Of a stretch of DNA of 64,000 bases, positions 31,784-40,722 are shown in pieces. The stretch lies in NCBI GenBank assembly GCA_900766135.1, contig CAAFUF010000058.1, forward strand, positions 1 through 64,000. Reading direction: 5' to 3'. The notes beneath the pieces are model-generated. The model worked only from the letters and a program-made list of their open reading frames with translations, did not search any database and had not been told where the DNA came from. The position numbers and the translations under genes are program-made. The stretch is from Paenibacillaceae bacterium. Its GTDB lineage: Bacteria; Bacillota; Bacilli; Paenibacillales; Paenibacillaceae. How positions within the stretch are numbered: the stretch's first letter is position 1; every line of letters begins with the position of its first letter.

Positions 31784-32275
31784 ATGGAAACGGCTGTGGA
31801 ATTGGTTTCGCAATACGGCTATCTGGCGATCCTCGTATTGCTGGCGTTGGGCATCGTAGGGTTGCCCTTGCCGGACGAAACCTTGATGATCTTCGTCGGT
31901 TATTTAACCTCGCATCAGGTGTTGAATTTCCCGCTTGCGGTGCTGTTTGGTTTTACGGGCTCCATTTTGGGCATGACGGTCAGCTATATCGTCGGGAAAC
32001 GAATCGGCTACGCTCTGTTTGAAAGGTTCGGGAAATGGATCGGATTAACGCCCGCGCGCTACGCCAAGGTCAGGTCATGGTTCTCCAAATACGGGATTTG
32101 GACGGTCCTGTTCGCCTACTTCGTTCCGGGGGTAAGGCATGTAGCCGGTTATCTTTCCGGGATCAACCTCATGCCGTTCAAAAAATACCTGCTCATCTGC
32201 TTCGTCGGCGCCATGTTCTGGACGGTTCTTTTTATTACCATCGGGCATTTTGCCGGCACTAAGTTTCTGAACTGA
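31784..32275 (+). CDS. DedA family membrane protein
   Basis: A 163-aa SNARE-associated/DedA protein: GIVGLPLPDETLMIFVGYL, GSILGMTVSYIVGKRIG, and the conserved F-x-R/PG-x-R region (AYFVPGVRHVAGYLSGI). DedA proteins act as phospholipid scramblases or flippases in related bacteria and affect envelope stress tolerance. ATG 31784, 8 nt after the pssA-like gene. Shorter than typical 200-aa members. Last gene of the kinase-regulator-pssA-dedA unit; a terminator follows at 32327. Confidence 0.85.
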   Translation: METAVELVSQYGYLAILVLLALGIVGLPLPDETLMIFVGYLTSHQVLNFPLAVLFGFTGSILGMTVSYIVGKRIGYALFERFGKWIGLTPARYAKVRSWFSKYGIWTVLFAYFVPGVRHVAGYLSGINLMPFKKYLLICFVGAMFWTVLFITIGHFAGTKFLN

Positions 32276-32326
32276 GCCGGTTTGTTAGGTTGTTAATGGC
32301 AGATGATCGCAACACAAGCAGCACGG

Positions 32327-32362
32327 CAAGGGCCCTCCAACCGGTGGATAGGCCCTTTATTC
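32327..32362. terminator. Terminator between convergent genes
   Basis: AAGGGCC (about 32328-32334) pairs with GGCCCTT (about 32351-32357), followed by TATT. It serves the dedA end and, less clearly, the converging regulator gene. Confidence 0.6.
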
Positions 32363-32377
32363 ATGCGCTCTTGTAGC

Positions 32378-34006
32378 TCAAGCCCGCTCCGCCACCGGCC
32401 ACCTCGCCGCGCTCCGCGGGTTTTTCTTGTATTCGTTGGGCGTCACCCCAACCTCCTGCTTGAACAGCTTGGAAAAATAGGAGTAGTTGGCGTAACCGAC
32501 CTGATTGGCCACGGTGTAAACGGACAGTTTGGACGTTTCGAGCAACTGCTTGGCGACCGAGATCCGGACCTGGATGACGTAGCTGCCGAGCGAGACGCCC
32601 GTTTCCTTTTTGAACAAGCGGGCCAGATAATCCGGGTTGAGGTAGACGACCTCCGCCAGGTCGTTCCGGGTCAATTCATCGCCGTAATGGTCGTGGATGT
32701 ACTGCTTGATTTCCTCGGCGACCGACTTCGGTTCCGCTGCGAAGTCCCGATAGGCCATGGCCGTATTCACCAAATAAGTCACGTACTCCTGCATGTCCTC
32801 TATCGAATGAAGGGAACCGGCTAACAGCTCCTCGTTGGCCCGCGCGGCGTACAGCTTGTGCGCTTCAATGCCTTTTAGCTTCAGGAAAGCGTACACGAGC
32901 TGCACGATGTCCAAGCGGAACAAGGCAAGGCCTGCGGTGTCCAACGTCTTGCGGTCCAATCGGTCCTTGAGGTAACGCGACGTTTCTTCCATAAACGCGG
33001 CCGGATTGTTTTGATGCAGCAGTTCCTCCAAACGGGCCAAGTCCGGGGGCAGGTATTCCGGTTGCTTCTGCGGGTCGTCGCGCTCCGCCCAATAGGTCCG
33101 GTTGCGGGTTTTGGTCAAATTCTCGTTCATTGCCAGCAGTTGGTGCAGCACCTGGCCGATCTTCTCCAACCGTCCGGACAGGCCCACGCAGCAGCAGGTG
33201 TCGCAATTCAAATACGCATTTGCCCGCCGAATCCATTCGGCGCACAACTCCGCGAGCAAGGCGGATTCCGGCGGGCCGTTCCACTTGAGGATCGCGATCC
33301 AATGATATTCCTTGAACTCCAGGAGGGTTTCGACCGCAAACCTAGGATCTTGCAGCAGCTCCCCTAACACGTTCCTCAGGGCGAAATCGAACAACCCCTT
33401 TTCCTCCCGACCCAGGCTGCCGCTGTAGGGAAATACGTGAATCAGCACCGGCTGGATGAGGTCGTTCGGAAGGCAGGCGAGTTGCTGATCTTCCACGGCC
33501 TGAGCTACCGCCGCCGGCTTGACGGGCGCGGCCGCGCTGGCGCTGACCAGTTTGCGCCAGAAATACTCCACCAGGTTAGCTTGGTTTCTCTGCCAAAGCG
33601 CTCCCTCTTGAATCGCTTTCTCCCGATGCTGCTGTTCCTTGACCCGAGTGATCGCCTTACGCAGGATCAGCATCAGCTTATCGAACTCAATCGGCTTGAG
33701 GAAATATTCGAAGCTCTGCAGCTCGATTGCTTTTTGCGCGTAATTGAAATCGGCGTAATTGGTCAGGAAGATGGCCTGAACGGCGTATTTCTCCTCTCGA
33801 ATCCAGGCCAACAGTTCCAGCCCGCTCCCCTGAGGCATTTCGATGTCGGAGACCAGAATTTGCACCGGGTGCCGCTGTAGGATATCGCGAGCCTGAGCGA
33901 CATTGTTGGCCGTATACACCTTCTCGATGCCCAGCGACGTCCAATCGATTTTCTTCTCCAAAGCGGCGACGACGTAAACATCGTCATCTACGACCAAGGC
34001 ATTCAT
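32378..34006 (-). CDS. YesN-like response regulator with AraC output domain
   Basis: A 542-aa regulator: receiver domain at residues 1-120 with phospho-acceptor D54 (ILVSDIEMPQGSG), a long middle region, and a C-terminal AraC DNA-binding domain (NDLAEVVYLNPDYLARLFKK, SVYTVANQVGYANYSYFSKL). ATG 34006 overlaps the TGA of the sensor gene by 4 nt. It presumably activates the divergent sugar ABC importer at 36105 when its partner sensor is stimulated, as in other YesMN systems of Paenibacillus. Confidence 0.9.
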   Translation of the reverse strand: MNALVVDDDVYVVAALEKKIDWTSLGIEKVYTANNVAQARDILQRHPVQILVSDIEMPQGSGLELLAWIREEKYAVQAIFLTNYADFNYAQKAIELQSFEYFLKPIEFDKLMLILRKAITRVKEQQHREKAIQEGALWQRNQANLVEYFWRKLVSASAAAPVKPAAVAQAVEDQQLACLPNDLIQPVLIHVFPYSGSLGREEKGLFDFALRNVLGELLQDPRFAVETLLEFKEYHWIAILKWNGPPESALLAELCAEWIRRANAYLNCDTCCCVGLSGRLEKIGQVLHQLLAMNENLTKTRNRTYWAERDDPQKQPEYLPPDLARLEELLHQNNPAAFMEETSRYLKDRLDRKTLDTAGLALFRLDIVQLVYAFLKLKGIEAHKLYAARANEELLAGSLHSIEDMQEYVTYLVNTAMAYRDFAAEPKSVAEEIKQYIHDHYGDELTRNDLAEVVYLNPDYLARLFKKETGVSLGSYVIQVRISVAKQLLETSKLSVYTVANQVGYANYSYFSKLFKQEVGVTPNEYKKNPRSAARWPVAERA

Positions 34007-35748
34007 ATCGCCACGCTCCTCCTGTTCGTTCCGGCGTAGGCCGGGAGGGATAAGATCACGCATGCTCCGCCGTCCTCCCGGTTGGAGAACGACACGGCCG
34101 CTTGACCGTTGTATAGGGATTCCAAACGCTGCAGCGTGTTCATGATTCCGATATGGGTCCCCGCCGATTGATCCAGGGGGTTCCCGTTATGCAAATCCTC
34201 CAGGATCTCCGGCGGGAATCCGGGTCCGGTGTCGGTGATCCGGATCGCGATGCGTTCTTCGCCATCTTCATTCCTCAGCCGCACCGCCACCTCGATTTGA
34301 ACCTGCGAGACCCGGGATACCGCGTATTTAACCGCGTTCTCCACGAAGGTCTGCAAGACGAGCGGCGGGATTTCGACGTCTGCCAGGGGATCCTCCACCT
34401 CGATGCGGTAGGCCAGGGCATCGGGATACCGGTGTTCCTGGATATCGAGATAAATCCGCACATGCTCGATTTCGTCCCTCAGCTTCACGAAGTCGCCGTC
34501 GTTCTGGAAGATATACCGGAAATACTTCGAGGTGGACAAGGCCATCTGCTCGATTTCCCGGTACAACTGCATTTGCGCCATGCTGTAGATATTCGTCAGG
34601 CAATTCAGGAAGAAATGCGGTTTGATCTGCAGCTTCATGTAATCCAGCTGGATGCGCTGCTTCTCCAACTCCCGTTCATACAAATCGATTTTGAATTTCT
34701 TGATCTGGCCGACCAGGTTCATGAATTGCTTGTTGGCCTTCTCCAGCTCGATGATTTTGCTGCTTTCGAATTCCAGCGACTCGCCTTCCTCCGTCCAAAA
34801 CGCCAGGTTGTAGGAGAAGCTTTTGATCGGGCGCAGCACCGTGTTCCTGAAGTAAAGCAGGATGAATCCAAGGCTGCAGGAGATGATGACGGCCAGCAGG
34901 AGGATCAGGAGCTGGGCGATCATGATTTTTTCGAAGGCCCCGAACTGGATGACCAGCTTCACGTGAAAAGAGGCGTTCGTGAACTCCCCGTTGACCGTCG
35001 TTCCGGCGCGGAACAAATCCGGTAAGGAAGACGGCCGCGGAGCGGCGTCCAGCAGCTCGCCGTTGTTGGAGACCGGGGTGGTTACGGCTATGCCGCGATC
35101 GTCGATGAGGGAGACGAACCCGTCTTCGCCGAGATTCAGTGCGCGCAGGGGGCGGATCAAGTTGTCCGCCGACACCAGACTGATCATGTAGCTGTCATGA
35201 TAAGGCACGATATTCGTGATGTAATACTTGCCGTTAATTCGCACCGGCGTCCACTTGGAATAAATTTTCTCGTACACGTTCCGGTCCGCTTCCACGTTGG
35301 CGATAATTTGTTCCTTCAATTCCAGGTAATCCGCGTATGGAATGCTGATCGGCGCGCAGTTGAGGAAAAAATCCTGCTTCTTCAAATACACGAAAAAGTT
35401 GTATTCCTGCCCGTAGTTTTTCTGCAGCTCGTTAAAACGCTTGTGCAGGTTTTCATTCCCCTCGAAGAACTCCGCGCTGTTCATGGGGTTGTCGTTCATC
35501 GCCTTCAGGTTTTCGTCGTTCGCCAGCGTCCAGCCCGTATAGTGGTTGATATAGGCAAAATCGTGGTTGATCCGATGGATGTACAAGTCGGCAGTGTCCT
35601 GCAAATAACGCGTGGATTGTTGCTTGACGATCGAAATCGCGGACATGCTGATGGCGAAGTCCAGGATCAGAACGACAAAGGAAATCAGAAACATGATATT
35701 GACGTAATAGCGGACCGGATACTGTTTGTTTTTCGTCGATTTGGCCAT
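34003..35748 (-). CDS. YesM-like sensor histidine kinase
   Basis: A 581-aa sensor: transmembrane helices near residues 13-38 and about 285-305 flanking an extracellular dCACHE-like domain, HAMP, then His_kinase (PF06580) with H378 in LQIKPHFFLNCLTNIYS, and an HATPase end (VENAVKYAV, ITDTGPGFPPEI). It pairs with the YesN-like regulator (4-nt overlap). Divergent from the ABC importer, which suggests it senses the imported sugar or a product of its breakdown. Confidence 0.9.
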   Translation of the reverse strand: MAKSTKNKQYPVRYYVNIMFLISFVVLILDFAISMSAISIVKQQSTRYLQDTADLYIHRINHDFAYINHYTGWTLANDENLKAMNDNPMNSAEFFEGNENLHKRFNELQKNYGQEYNFFVYLKKQDFFLNCAPISIPYADYLELKEQIIANVEADRNVYEKIYSKWTPVRINGKYYITNIVPYHDSYMISLVSADNLIRPLRALNLGEDGFVSLIDDRGIAVTTPVSNNGELLDAAPRPSSLPDLFRAGTTVNGEFTNASFHVKLVIQFGAFEKIMIAQLLILLLAVIISCSLGFILLYFRNTVLRPIKSFSYNLAFWTEEGESLEFESSKIIELEKANKQFMNLVGQIKKFKIDLYERELEKQRIQLDYMKLQIKPHFFLNCLTNIYSMAQMQLYREIEQMALSTSKYFRYIFQNDGDFVKLRDEIEHVRIYLDIQEHRYPDALAYRIEVEDPLADVEIPPLVLQTFVENAVKYAVSRVSQVQIEVAVRLRNEDGEERIAIRITDTGPGFPPEILEDLHNGNPLDQSAGTHIGIMNTLQRLESLYNGQAAVSFSNREDGGACVILSLPAYAGTNRRSVAI

Positions 35749-36104
35749 GGCTCGCTAGCGCCGCATCCTTTCCCGCGCGCATTCGTTCAACCGATCCAAT
35801 GAATGCGCTTTTACAGTGTTTAACCCTATTATAATTTCTTCCTTTAAAAAAAGAAGACGGAATCCGGCTTACCCCGCCGGAAAGTCCGGATAACGCCAGG
35901 AAAAGTCTGCTTACCGTCAGACGGCTGCCTCGGGAGTCGCCCATGAGGCTCCCCCGGGCTTCGGGACCCGGCGGAATAGTCCGCATTCCGCGCCCAAGTG
36001 GTCCGGTAAACGCGCAAGGCCCGAAGTTATACTTAAGACGTTGAAGCCGCCGGACAACTGGAAGGCGCGCCTCGGACGCAGACGATAGAGAAGGAGGGGA
36101 TGTC
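35749..36104. other. 356-nt divergent intergenic region
   Basis: It separates the YesM-like gene from the importer operon. On the minus strand TATAAT at about 35830-35835 could be the -10 of the sensor-regulator operon. I found no clear -35 for either side, no long palindrome and no riboswitch. GAAGGAGGGG at 36091-36100 is the ribosome site of the first permease gene. Operators for the YesN-like protein are expected here but not identified. Confidence 0.4.
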
Positions 36105-37028
36105 ATGAAATCCGGCGCATGGGGTTTTAGGCGGACGTTCGGCCTAATCAAACGAAACCGGGGATTGTATTTGCTGCTGTTGCCCGCGGTGGTGTTGTCG
36201 CTGTTGTTCGCGTACAAACCGATGTACGGCGTGCTGATCGCGTTCAAGGATTACAGCCCGGCGCTGGGCATTGACGGCAGTCCATGGGTGGGGTTCAAGC
36301 ACTTCGAGAAATTTTTCCATTCGTATCAGTTTTCGACGACCATTAAGAACACCATCGTCATCAGCTTGTACAGCATCGCTACGTTTCCGATTCCGATCGT
36401 GTTGGCGTTGATGGTGAATCAGATGCGGGCGAACCGGTTCCGCCGATTTTTCCAAACGGTCTCGTACATGCCGCACTTTATTTCCACGGTCGTCATGGTC
36501 GGGTTGATGCTGATCTTGCTCTCCCCGAGCACGGGCCTGGTCGGCAATTTGTACAAACTGTTCGGCGGGGATGCGCCCGATTTAATCGGCTCGGCCGGAT
36601 GGTTTAGCAGCATCTACGTCTGGTCGGACGTGTGGCAGCACGTCGGATGGGACAGCATCATCTACATTGCCGCGTTGTCCACGGTCGATCCCAGCTTGTA
36701 TGAAGCGGCTACGGTCGATGGGGCCAGCCGCTGGCATAAGATTCGCTACATCGATATTCCGATGCTGATGCCGACGGCGATCACGCTGCTTATTTTGCGG
36801 GTCGGCGGGTTGCTGGGGGTCGGATTCGAGAAGGTCTACCTGATGCAAAACGACCTGAACATTACCGCGAGCGAAATTTTGTCCACGTACATTTACAAAA
36901 TCGGCCTGCTGAGCAGCCAGTACAGCTTCTCTTCGGCCGTCAACCTGTTCAACACCGTCATTAACTTCCTGCTGCTGATTCTCGTCAACCAGATTTCGAA
37001 AAAATACAGCGAGAACAGTCTATGGTAG
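36105..37028 (+). CDS. Carbohydrate ABC transporter permease, LplB type
   Basis: A 307-aa permease with six helices: N-terminal GLYLLLLPAVVLSLLFAYKP, the EAA loop LYEAATVDGASRWHKIRYID and ILSTYIYKIGLLSSQYSFSS. First gene of the operon. It pairs with the LplC/YtcP-type permease downstream in the CUT1-like family that imports oligosaccharides. No ATPase gene is present; such systems share a common MsmX-type ATPase encoded elsewhere. Confidence 0.9.
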   Translation: MKSGAWGFRRTFGLIKRNRGLYLLLLPAVVLSLLFAYKPMYGVLIAFKDYSPALGIDGSPWVGFKHFEKFFHSYQFSTTIKNTIVISLYSIATFPIPIVLALMVNQMRANRFRRFFQTVSYMPHFISTVVMVGLMLILLSPSTGLVGNLYKLFGGDAPDLIGSAGWFSSIYVWSDVWQHVGWDSIIYIAALSTVDPSLYEAATVDGASRWHKIRYIDIPMLMPTAITLLILRVGGLLGVGFEKVYLMQNDLNITASEILSTYIYKIGLLSSQYSFSSAVNLFNTVINFLLLILVNQISKKYSENSLW

Positions 37029-37047
37029 AGGAAAGGAGGAGATGGAG

Positions 37048-37968
37048 ATGGACACAGCCAATCCGGTAGCGAGCGTTGCCGCGCAGCCGATCAACAACCG
37101 CTCGTCCGACAAAGTAATGGAAGTGCTGCTTTATGTTTTTGCCGTCTTGTTTCTGATCGTCTTGCTGTATCCGCTTTATTTTATCGTCATCGCTTCTTTC
37201 AGCGATCCGTCGGCGGTCGCGAACGGGCAGGTGTGGTTCGTTCCCAAGGGGTTTACCCTGGACGGGTACAAGGAACTGTTCAAGCACGAAAACATTTGGA
37301 TCGGGTACCGAAACACGATATTGTATACGGTAGTGGGCACGGCCATCGGCCTGGTCGTCAACGTGTCGGCGGCCTACGCGCTGTCGCGGAGGGATCTCGT
37401 CGGACGGAAGTTCCTTTCCTTGTTCTTCATCTTCACGATGTTTTTCAGCGGCGGACTCATCCCGACCTTTTTGACGATCCGGGATTTCCATCTGTACGAT
37501 ACGTTCCTGGTTATGGTGTTACCGTTTTCCGTGATCGTGTACGATATCATTGTCGCCCGAACGTTTTTTCAATCGAGCATTCCCGAGGATCTGTGGGAGG
37601 CGGCGCAAATCGACGGCTGCGGCAACCTCCGTTATTTCGCCCAAATCGTGCTGCCGCTGTCCAAGGCGATCATCGCGGTGCTGGGGCTTTGGATCGCCGT
37701 CGGATACTGGAATTCTTATTTCAACGCTTTGATCTATTTGAAAAATCCGGACCTGCATCCCCTGCAGCTCGTGCTGCGCAACATCCTGATCACGAACCAG
37801 ATGCAGTCGGGCATGGGGACCGGCGAAGCGGCGCAAATCGCGCTCCGGCTCGCCAACCTGATGCGGTACTCCGTCATCATTATCGCGACCGTTCCGATCA
37901 TGTGCGTTTATCCCTTCCTGCAAAAATACTTCAATCAGGGGGTGATGATCGGCGCGGTAAAGAGCTAA
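37048..37968 (+). CDS. Carbohydrate ABC transporter permease, LplC/YtcP type
   Basis: A 306-aa permease: VLLYVFAVLFLIVLLYPLYF, FFSGGLIPTFLTIRDFHLYD, EAA loop IPEDLWEAAQIDGCGNLRYF and YPFLQKYFNQGVMIGAVKS at the C-terminus, all typical of the second permease in these importers. ATG 37048 is preferred to 37042 since AAGGAGGA ends at 37040. It lies 19 nt after the first permease gene and 47 nt before the binding-protein gene. Confidence 0.9.
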   Translation: MDTANPVASVAAQPINNRSSDKVMEVLLYVFAVLFLIVLLYPLYFIVIASFSDPSAVANGQVWFVPKGFTLDGYKELFKHENIWIGYRNTILYTVVGTAIGLVVNVSAAYALSRRDLVGRKFLSLFFIFTMFFSGGLIPTFLTIRDFHLYDTFLVMVLPFSVIVYDIIVARTFFQSSIPEDLWEAAQIDGCGNLRYFAQIVLPLSKAIIAVLGLWIAVGYWNSYFNALIYLKNPDLHPLQLVLRNILITNQMQSGMGTGEAAQIALRLANLMRYSVIIIATVPIMCVYPFLQKYFNQGVMIGAVKS

Positions 37969-38015
37969 TCCGTTACGCATAAGCAGGGCAAAATCCATGA
38001 ATGGGGGATCTTTCG

Positions 38016-39638
38016 ATGAGCAAACAAGCCGGCAAATTCGCGGCGAAAAAATGGACGGCGCTGGTACTCGCAGGCGCGCTTGCCTTTGGGCTGGCGGGCT
38101 GCGGCGGGGGCGATTCTTCCGCGGGTTCGGGGAACTCGGCGCCAAGCGAAACGAGCAATTTCAATAAAGAAGGTCTGCCGATCGTGAACGAACCGGTGAC
38201 CCTCAAAGTGCTGACCATGCGCTGGGGGAACATGGGCGATACGTTCACCCAAAACCAATGGTTAAAGGATTTGGAGACGAACACGAACGTGAAGATCGAA
38301 TGGCAGGTCGTGTCCTCGAACGACTGGGGCGAGCAGAAATCGATCATGCTGGCCAGCGGCACGCTGCCGGACATCATCCTGGGCGACCAGACCTTTTCCG
38401 ATTCCGATATCGTCAATAACCTGAGTTATTTCCGTCCGCTGGACGATTACATCGATCCATACATGCCGAACCTCAAAGCCGCCATGGCCGAGACGCCGGA
38501 GCTGAAGAAGATCAGCACGTTCCCGGACGGCAAAATCTACTCCTTGCCAACCCGGCTGCCGTCGCGACCGAAAACGAAAAACCAGCCGGTCATCAACAAA
38601 GCATGGCTCGACCAATTGGGGCTCCAAGTACCGGATACGATCGACGATCTTTACAACGTGTTGAAAGCGTTTAAGGAGCAGGATCCGAACGGCAACGGGA
38701 AAGCGGACGAAATTCCGTATACCGAAACCGGACTGGCGCCGGATTTCCTGAATCCGTTTGGCATTACCGACATCAACGCCAATAACATGCTGGTGAAAGA
38801 CGGAAAACCGGTATACTATCCAATCAGCGAAGAGTACAAGGAAGGCTTGAAATTCGCCAACAAGCTGTATGCGGAAGGCCTGATCGACAAAGAGCTGTTC
38901 ACCCAGGATGCGACGATGACATCGGCGAAACAGCAAAACGCGGATGACCCGATCGTCGGGTTCACGAACCAATGGACGCCGGATGCGGTGTTTGGCAAGT
39001 GGAGCGACCAGTATGCCGCCATTCCGCCGATCGCCGGTCCCGACGGGAAGCGCTACAATCCCGGGAATCCGAACGGCATGAGCTTTAACCGCAACGAGCT
39101 GTTGATTACGACGTCCTGCAAATATCCGGAAGTGGCCGCCCGCTGGGCCGACCAGTTCTATACCAACGAAGCGAGCATCCAGAACTTCTGGGGTGCCATC
39201 GGCACGGTCATCCAGAAGAACGACGACGGCACCTACACCTTGATGGATCCGCCGGCCGGCACCAGTGCGGACGCTTGGTACTGGGAGCAATCGCTGCGGG
39301 ACTTCGGACCGAAATACGTCAGCCCTTCTTTTGAGAAAAACATCGTGCTTAACCCGAAAGCCGGCGACGGCTTGAAGCTGGAGATCGACAAAATGGGCAG
39401 CGAATACGTAACCACGCCATTCCCGAATGTGATGTACACGGCCGAGGAGTTCCAGGAGCTCCCGACCTTGACGACGGACATCGACACCTATGTGGCAACG
39501 ATGCGTGCCCAGTGGGTAACGAAAGGCGGCATCGACGAAGGCTGGGATGCCTACGTGAAGAAGCTGAACGACATGGGCCTGGAGAAGCTGATGAAAATTC
39601 GCACCGACGCCTACGACCGTTATATGAGCGTGAAATGA
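38016..39638 (+). CDS. Extracellular sugar-binding lipoprotein of the ABC importer
   Basis: A 540-aa solute-binding protein (family 1, LipO/YtcQ type): signal peptide with lipobox LAGC (about residues 25-29) followed by a Gly/Ser linker, then LKVLTMRWGNMGDTF and large alpha/beta domains (PDIILGDQTFSDSDIV, FKEQDPNGNGKADEIPYTET with a DxDxNGxxD calcium-loop-like motif). It captures the sugar for the two permeases. ATG 38016 fits the ribosome site; the frame begins at 38001. The ligand is unknown, probably a plant oligosaccharide. Confidence 0.9.
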   Translation: MSKQAGKFAAKKWTALVLAGALAFGLAGCGGGDSSAGSGNSAPSETSNFNKEGLPIVNEPVTLKVLTMRWGNMGDTFTQNQWLKDLETNTNVKIEWQVVSSNDWGEQKSIMLASGTLPDIILGDQTFSDSDIVNNLSYFRPLDDYIDPYMPNLKAAMAETPELKKISTFPDGKIYSLPTRLPSRPKTKNQPVINKAWLDQLGLQVPDTIDDLYNVLKAFKEQDPNGNGKADEIPYTETGLAPDFLNPFGITDINANNMLVKDGKPVYYPISEEYKEGLKFANKLYAEGLIDKELFTQDATMTSAKQQNADDPIVGFTNQWTPDAVFGKWSDQYAAIPPIAGPDGKRYNPGNPNGMSFNRNELLITTSCKYPEVAARWADQFYTNEASIQNFWGAIGTVIQKNDDGTYTLMDPPAGTSADAWYWEQSLRDFGPKYVSPSFEKNIVLNPKAGDGLKLEIDKMGSEYVTTPFPNVMYTAEEFQELPTLTTDIDTYVATMRAQWVTKGGIDEGWDAYVKKLNDMGLEKLMKIRTDAYDRYMSVK

Positions 39639-39660
39639 ACCGAATGGATAACCGCGGATA

Positions 39661-39694
39661 CCGCCCTGCAAACGAAATTGCAGGGCGGTTTTTG
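39661..39694 (+). terminator. Terminator of the sugar ABC operon
   Basis: CCGCCCTGCAA (39661-39671) and TTGCAGGGCGG (39678-39688) with a 6-nt loop, followed by TTTTTG. Confidence 0.9.
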
Positions 39695-39793
39695 TTTCCC
39701 GGCCGCATCACCGGGCCTGATGCAGGTATGGATGCACGCGGCGGAGAATAAACCGTATATGTGCTGATGCCATAAGGAGAAGGAGGAACCCCA

Positions 39794-39865
39794 ATGAGCG
39801 AAAAGCGGATCAACAAATCGGGCAATCCCGTAACACACCCGATTCGGGTGTGTTCTTTTTCGTGA
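39794..39865 (+). other. Orphan 23-codon ORF with strong ribosome site, overlapping a terminator
   Basis: AAGGAGAAGGAGG (39774-39786) precedes ATG 39794, which opens MSEKRINKSGNPVTHPIRVC then SFS and stops at 39865. The ORF overlaps an intrinsic terminator (stem 39833-39841 with 39845-39853, then TTCTTTTT). It may be the start of a deleted gene or a leader peptide. The rest of 39639-40007 holds only the ABC terminator and possible promoter words (TTTACA at 39913); nothing else seen. Confidence 0.35.
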
Positions 39866-40007
39866 ATGGCAGGTATCGGCCAAACTATCGCGAAGTAGGA
39901 TGGGAGAAGACATTTACAAACTTAGCTATAACGGGCGGAAATTAGTTTACATAGAGCGGTTGTGGAGATCAGATCCGCTCCGATCCTAACCCTGGGAGGG
40001 ATTATCG

Positions 40008-40706
40008 ATGCAGTTGGCGGAAAGAAAGCTGTGGAATGCCAATCATCAGCGGTTGACCGCTCTTTTGCAGAATCCAAAAAGGCATGAGCAAGCGGTGGAA
40101 TTGTTTCTTAACCAGCATGCCTGGTTGTACGTCTCAAAGATGGCGGACGCGGGTCCGTCGAACGAGTTGAACACGCTGGAGGACGAATTGCTGGATGGGA
40201 TAAAGGAGGAGACGCTTCGTCAGTATCCCGTGAAGGCACCTGACACGAAAAACTCGATCGTCTGGCATTTATGGCATATCGCCCGCATTGAGGACATGAC
40301 GATGAACGTGTTGATCGGGGGGCGTGAGCAGGTTTTCGCGGAAGGGGATTGGCTTCCCAAGCTGGGAATTGCTTGCACCCATACGGGAAACGGCATGACG
40401 GAGGACGAAGCGGCCGAGCTGAGCGCCGGGATCGACATGGATGCCTTGCTGGACTATCGGATCGAAGTGGGCAGGCGTACCCGGGAGATCGTCCGCAGGA
40501 TGGAGCCCGCGGAAATGAAGCGCAAGGTGTCGGCGGCGGGAATCGAAAGGCTCCGTGCCCAACACGCGGTGAAGCCGGAAGCCGGATGGCTGTTAGAATA
40601 CTGGGGCAAGAAAACGTTGGCCGGGTTGATTCTGATGCCCGCGACCCGGCACAACTTCCTGCACTTGAACAAGGCGATTCGCATCAAGCAACGGCTGCAA
40701 AAGTAA
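40008..40706 (+). CDS. DinB family protein
   Basis: A 232-aa DinB-fold protein: NSIVWHLWHIARIEDMTMNV supplies a metal-ligand His, and the C-terminal PATRHNFLHLNKAIRIK the other two (HxxxH). Longer than the small cassette DinB genes, with GC typical of the core chromosome. ATG 40008 after GGGAGG. It starts a plus-strand run of small enzyme genes. Substrate unknown. Confidence 0.75.
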   Translation: MQLAERKLWNANHQRLTALLQNPKRHEQAVELFLNQHAWLYVSKMADAGPSNELNTLEDELLDGIKEETLRQYPVKAPDTKNSIVWHLWHIARIEDMTMNVLIGGREQVFAEGDWLPKLGIACTHTGNGMTEDEAAELSAGIDMDALLDYRIEVGRRTREIVRRMEPAEMKRKVSAAGIERLRAQHAVKPEAGWLLEYWGKKTLAGLILMPATRHNFLHLNKAIRIKQRLQK

Positions 40707-40722
40707 GTTAAGGGGGGATTGG

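Noticed and set aside
34153..35025. 290-codon plus-strand frame opposite the YesM-like sensor
   Set aside because: Shadow of the sensor gene, which carries all His_kinase and HATPase motifs on the minus strand.
38262..39671. 469-codon minus-strand frame opposite the sugar-binding protein gene
   Set aside because: It is the complementary-frame shadow of a GC-rich gene with full family similarity on the plus strand; its translation is repetitive in Arg/Val/Phe and has no ribosome site or homology-like motifs.
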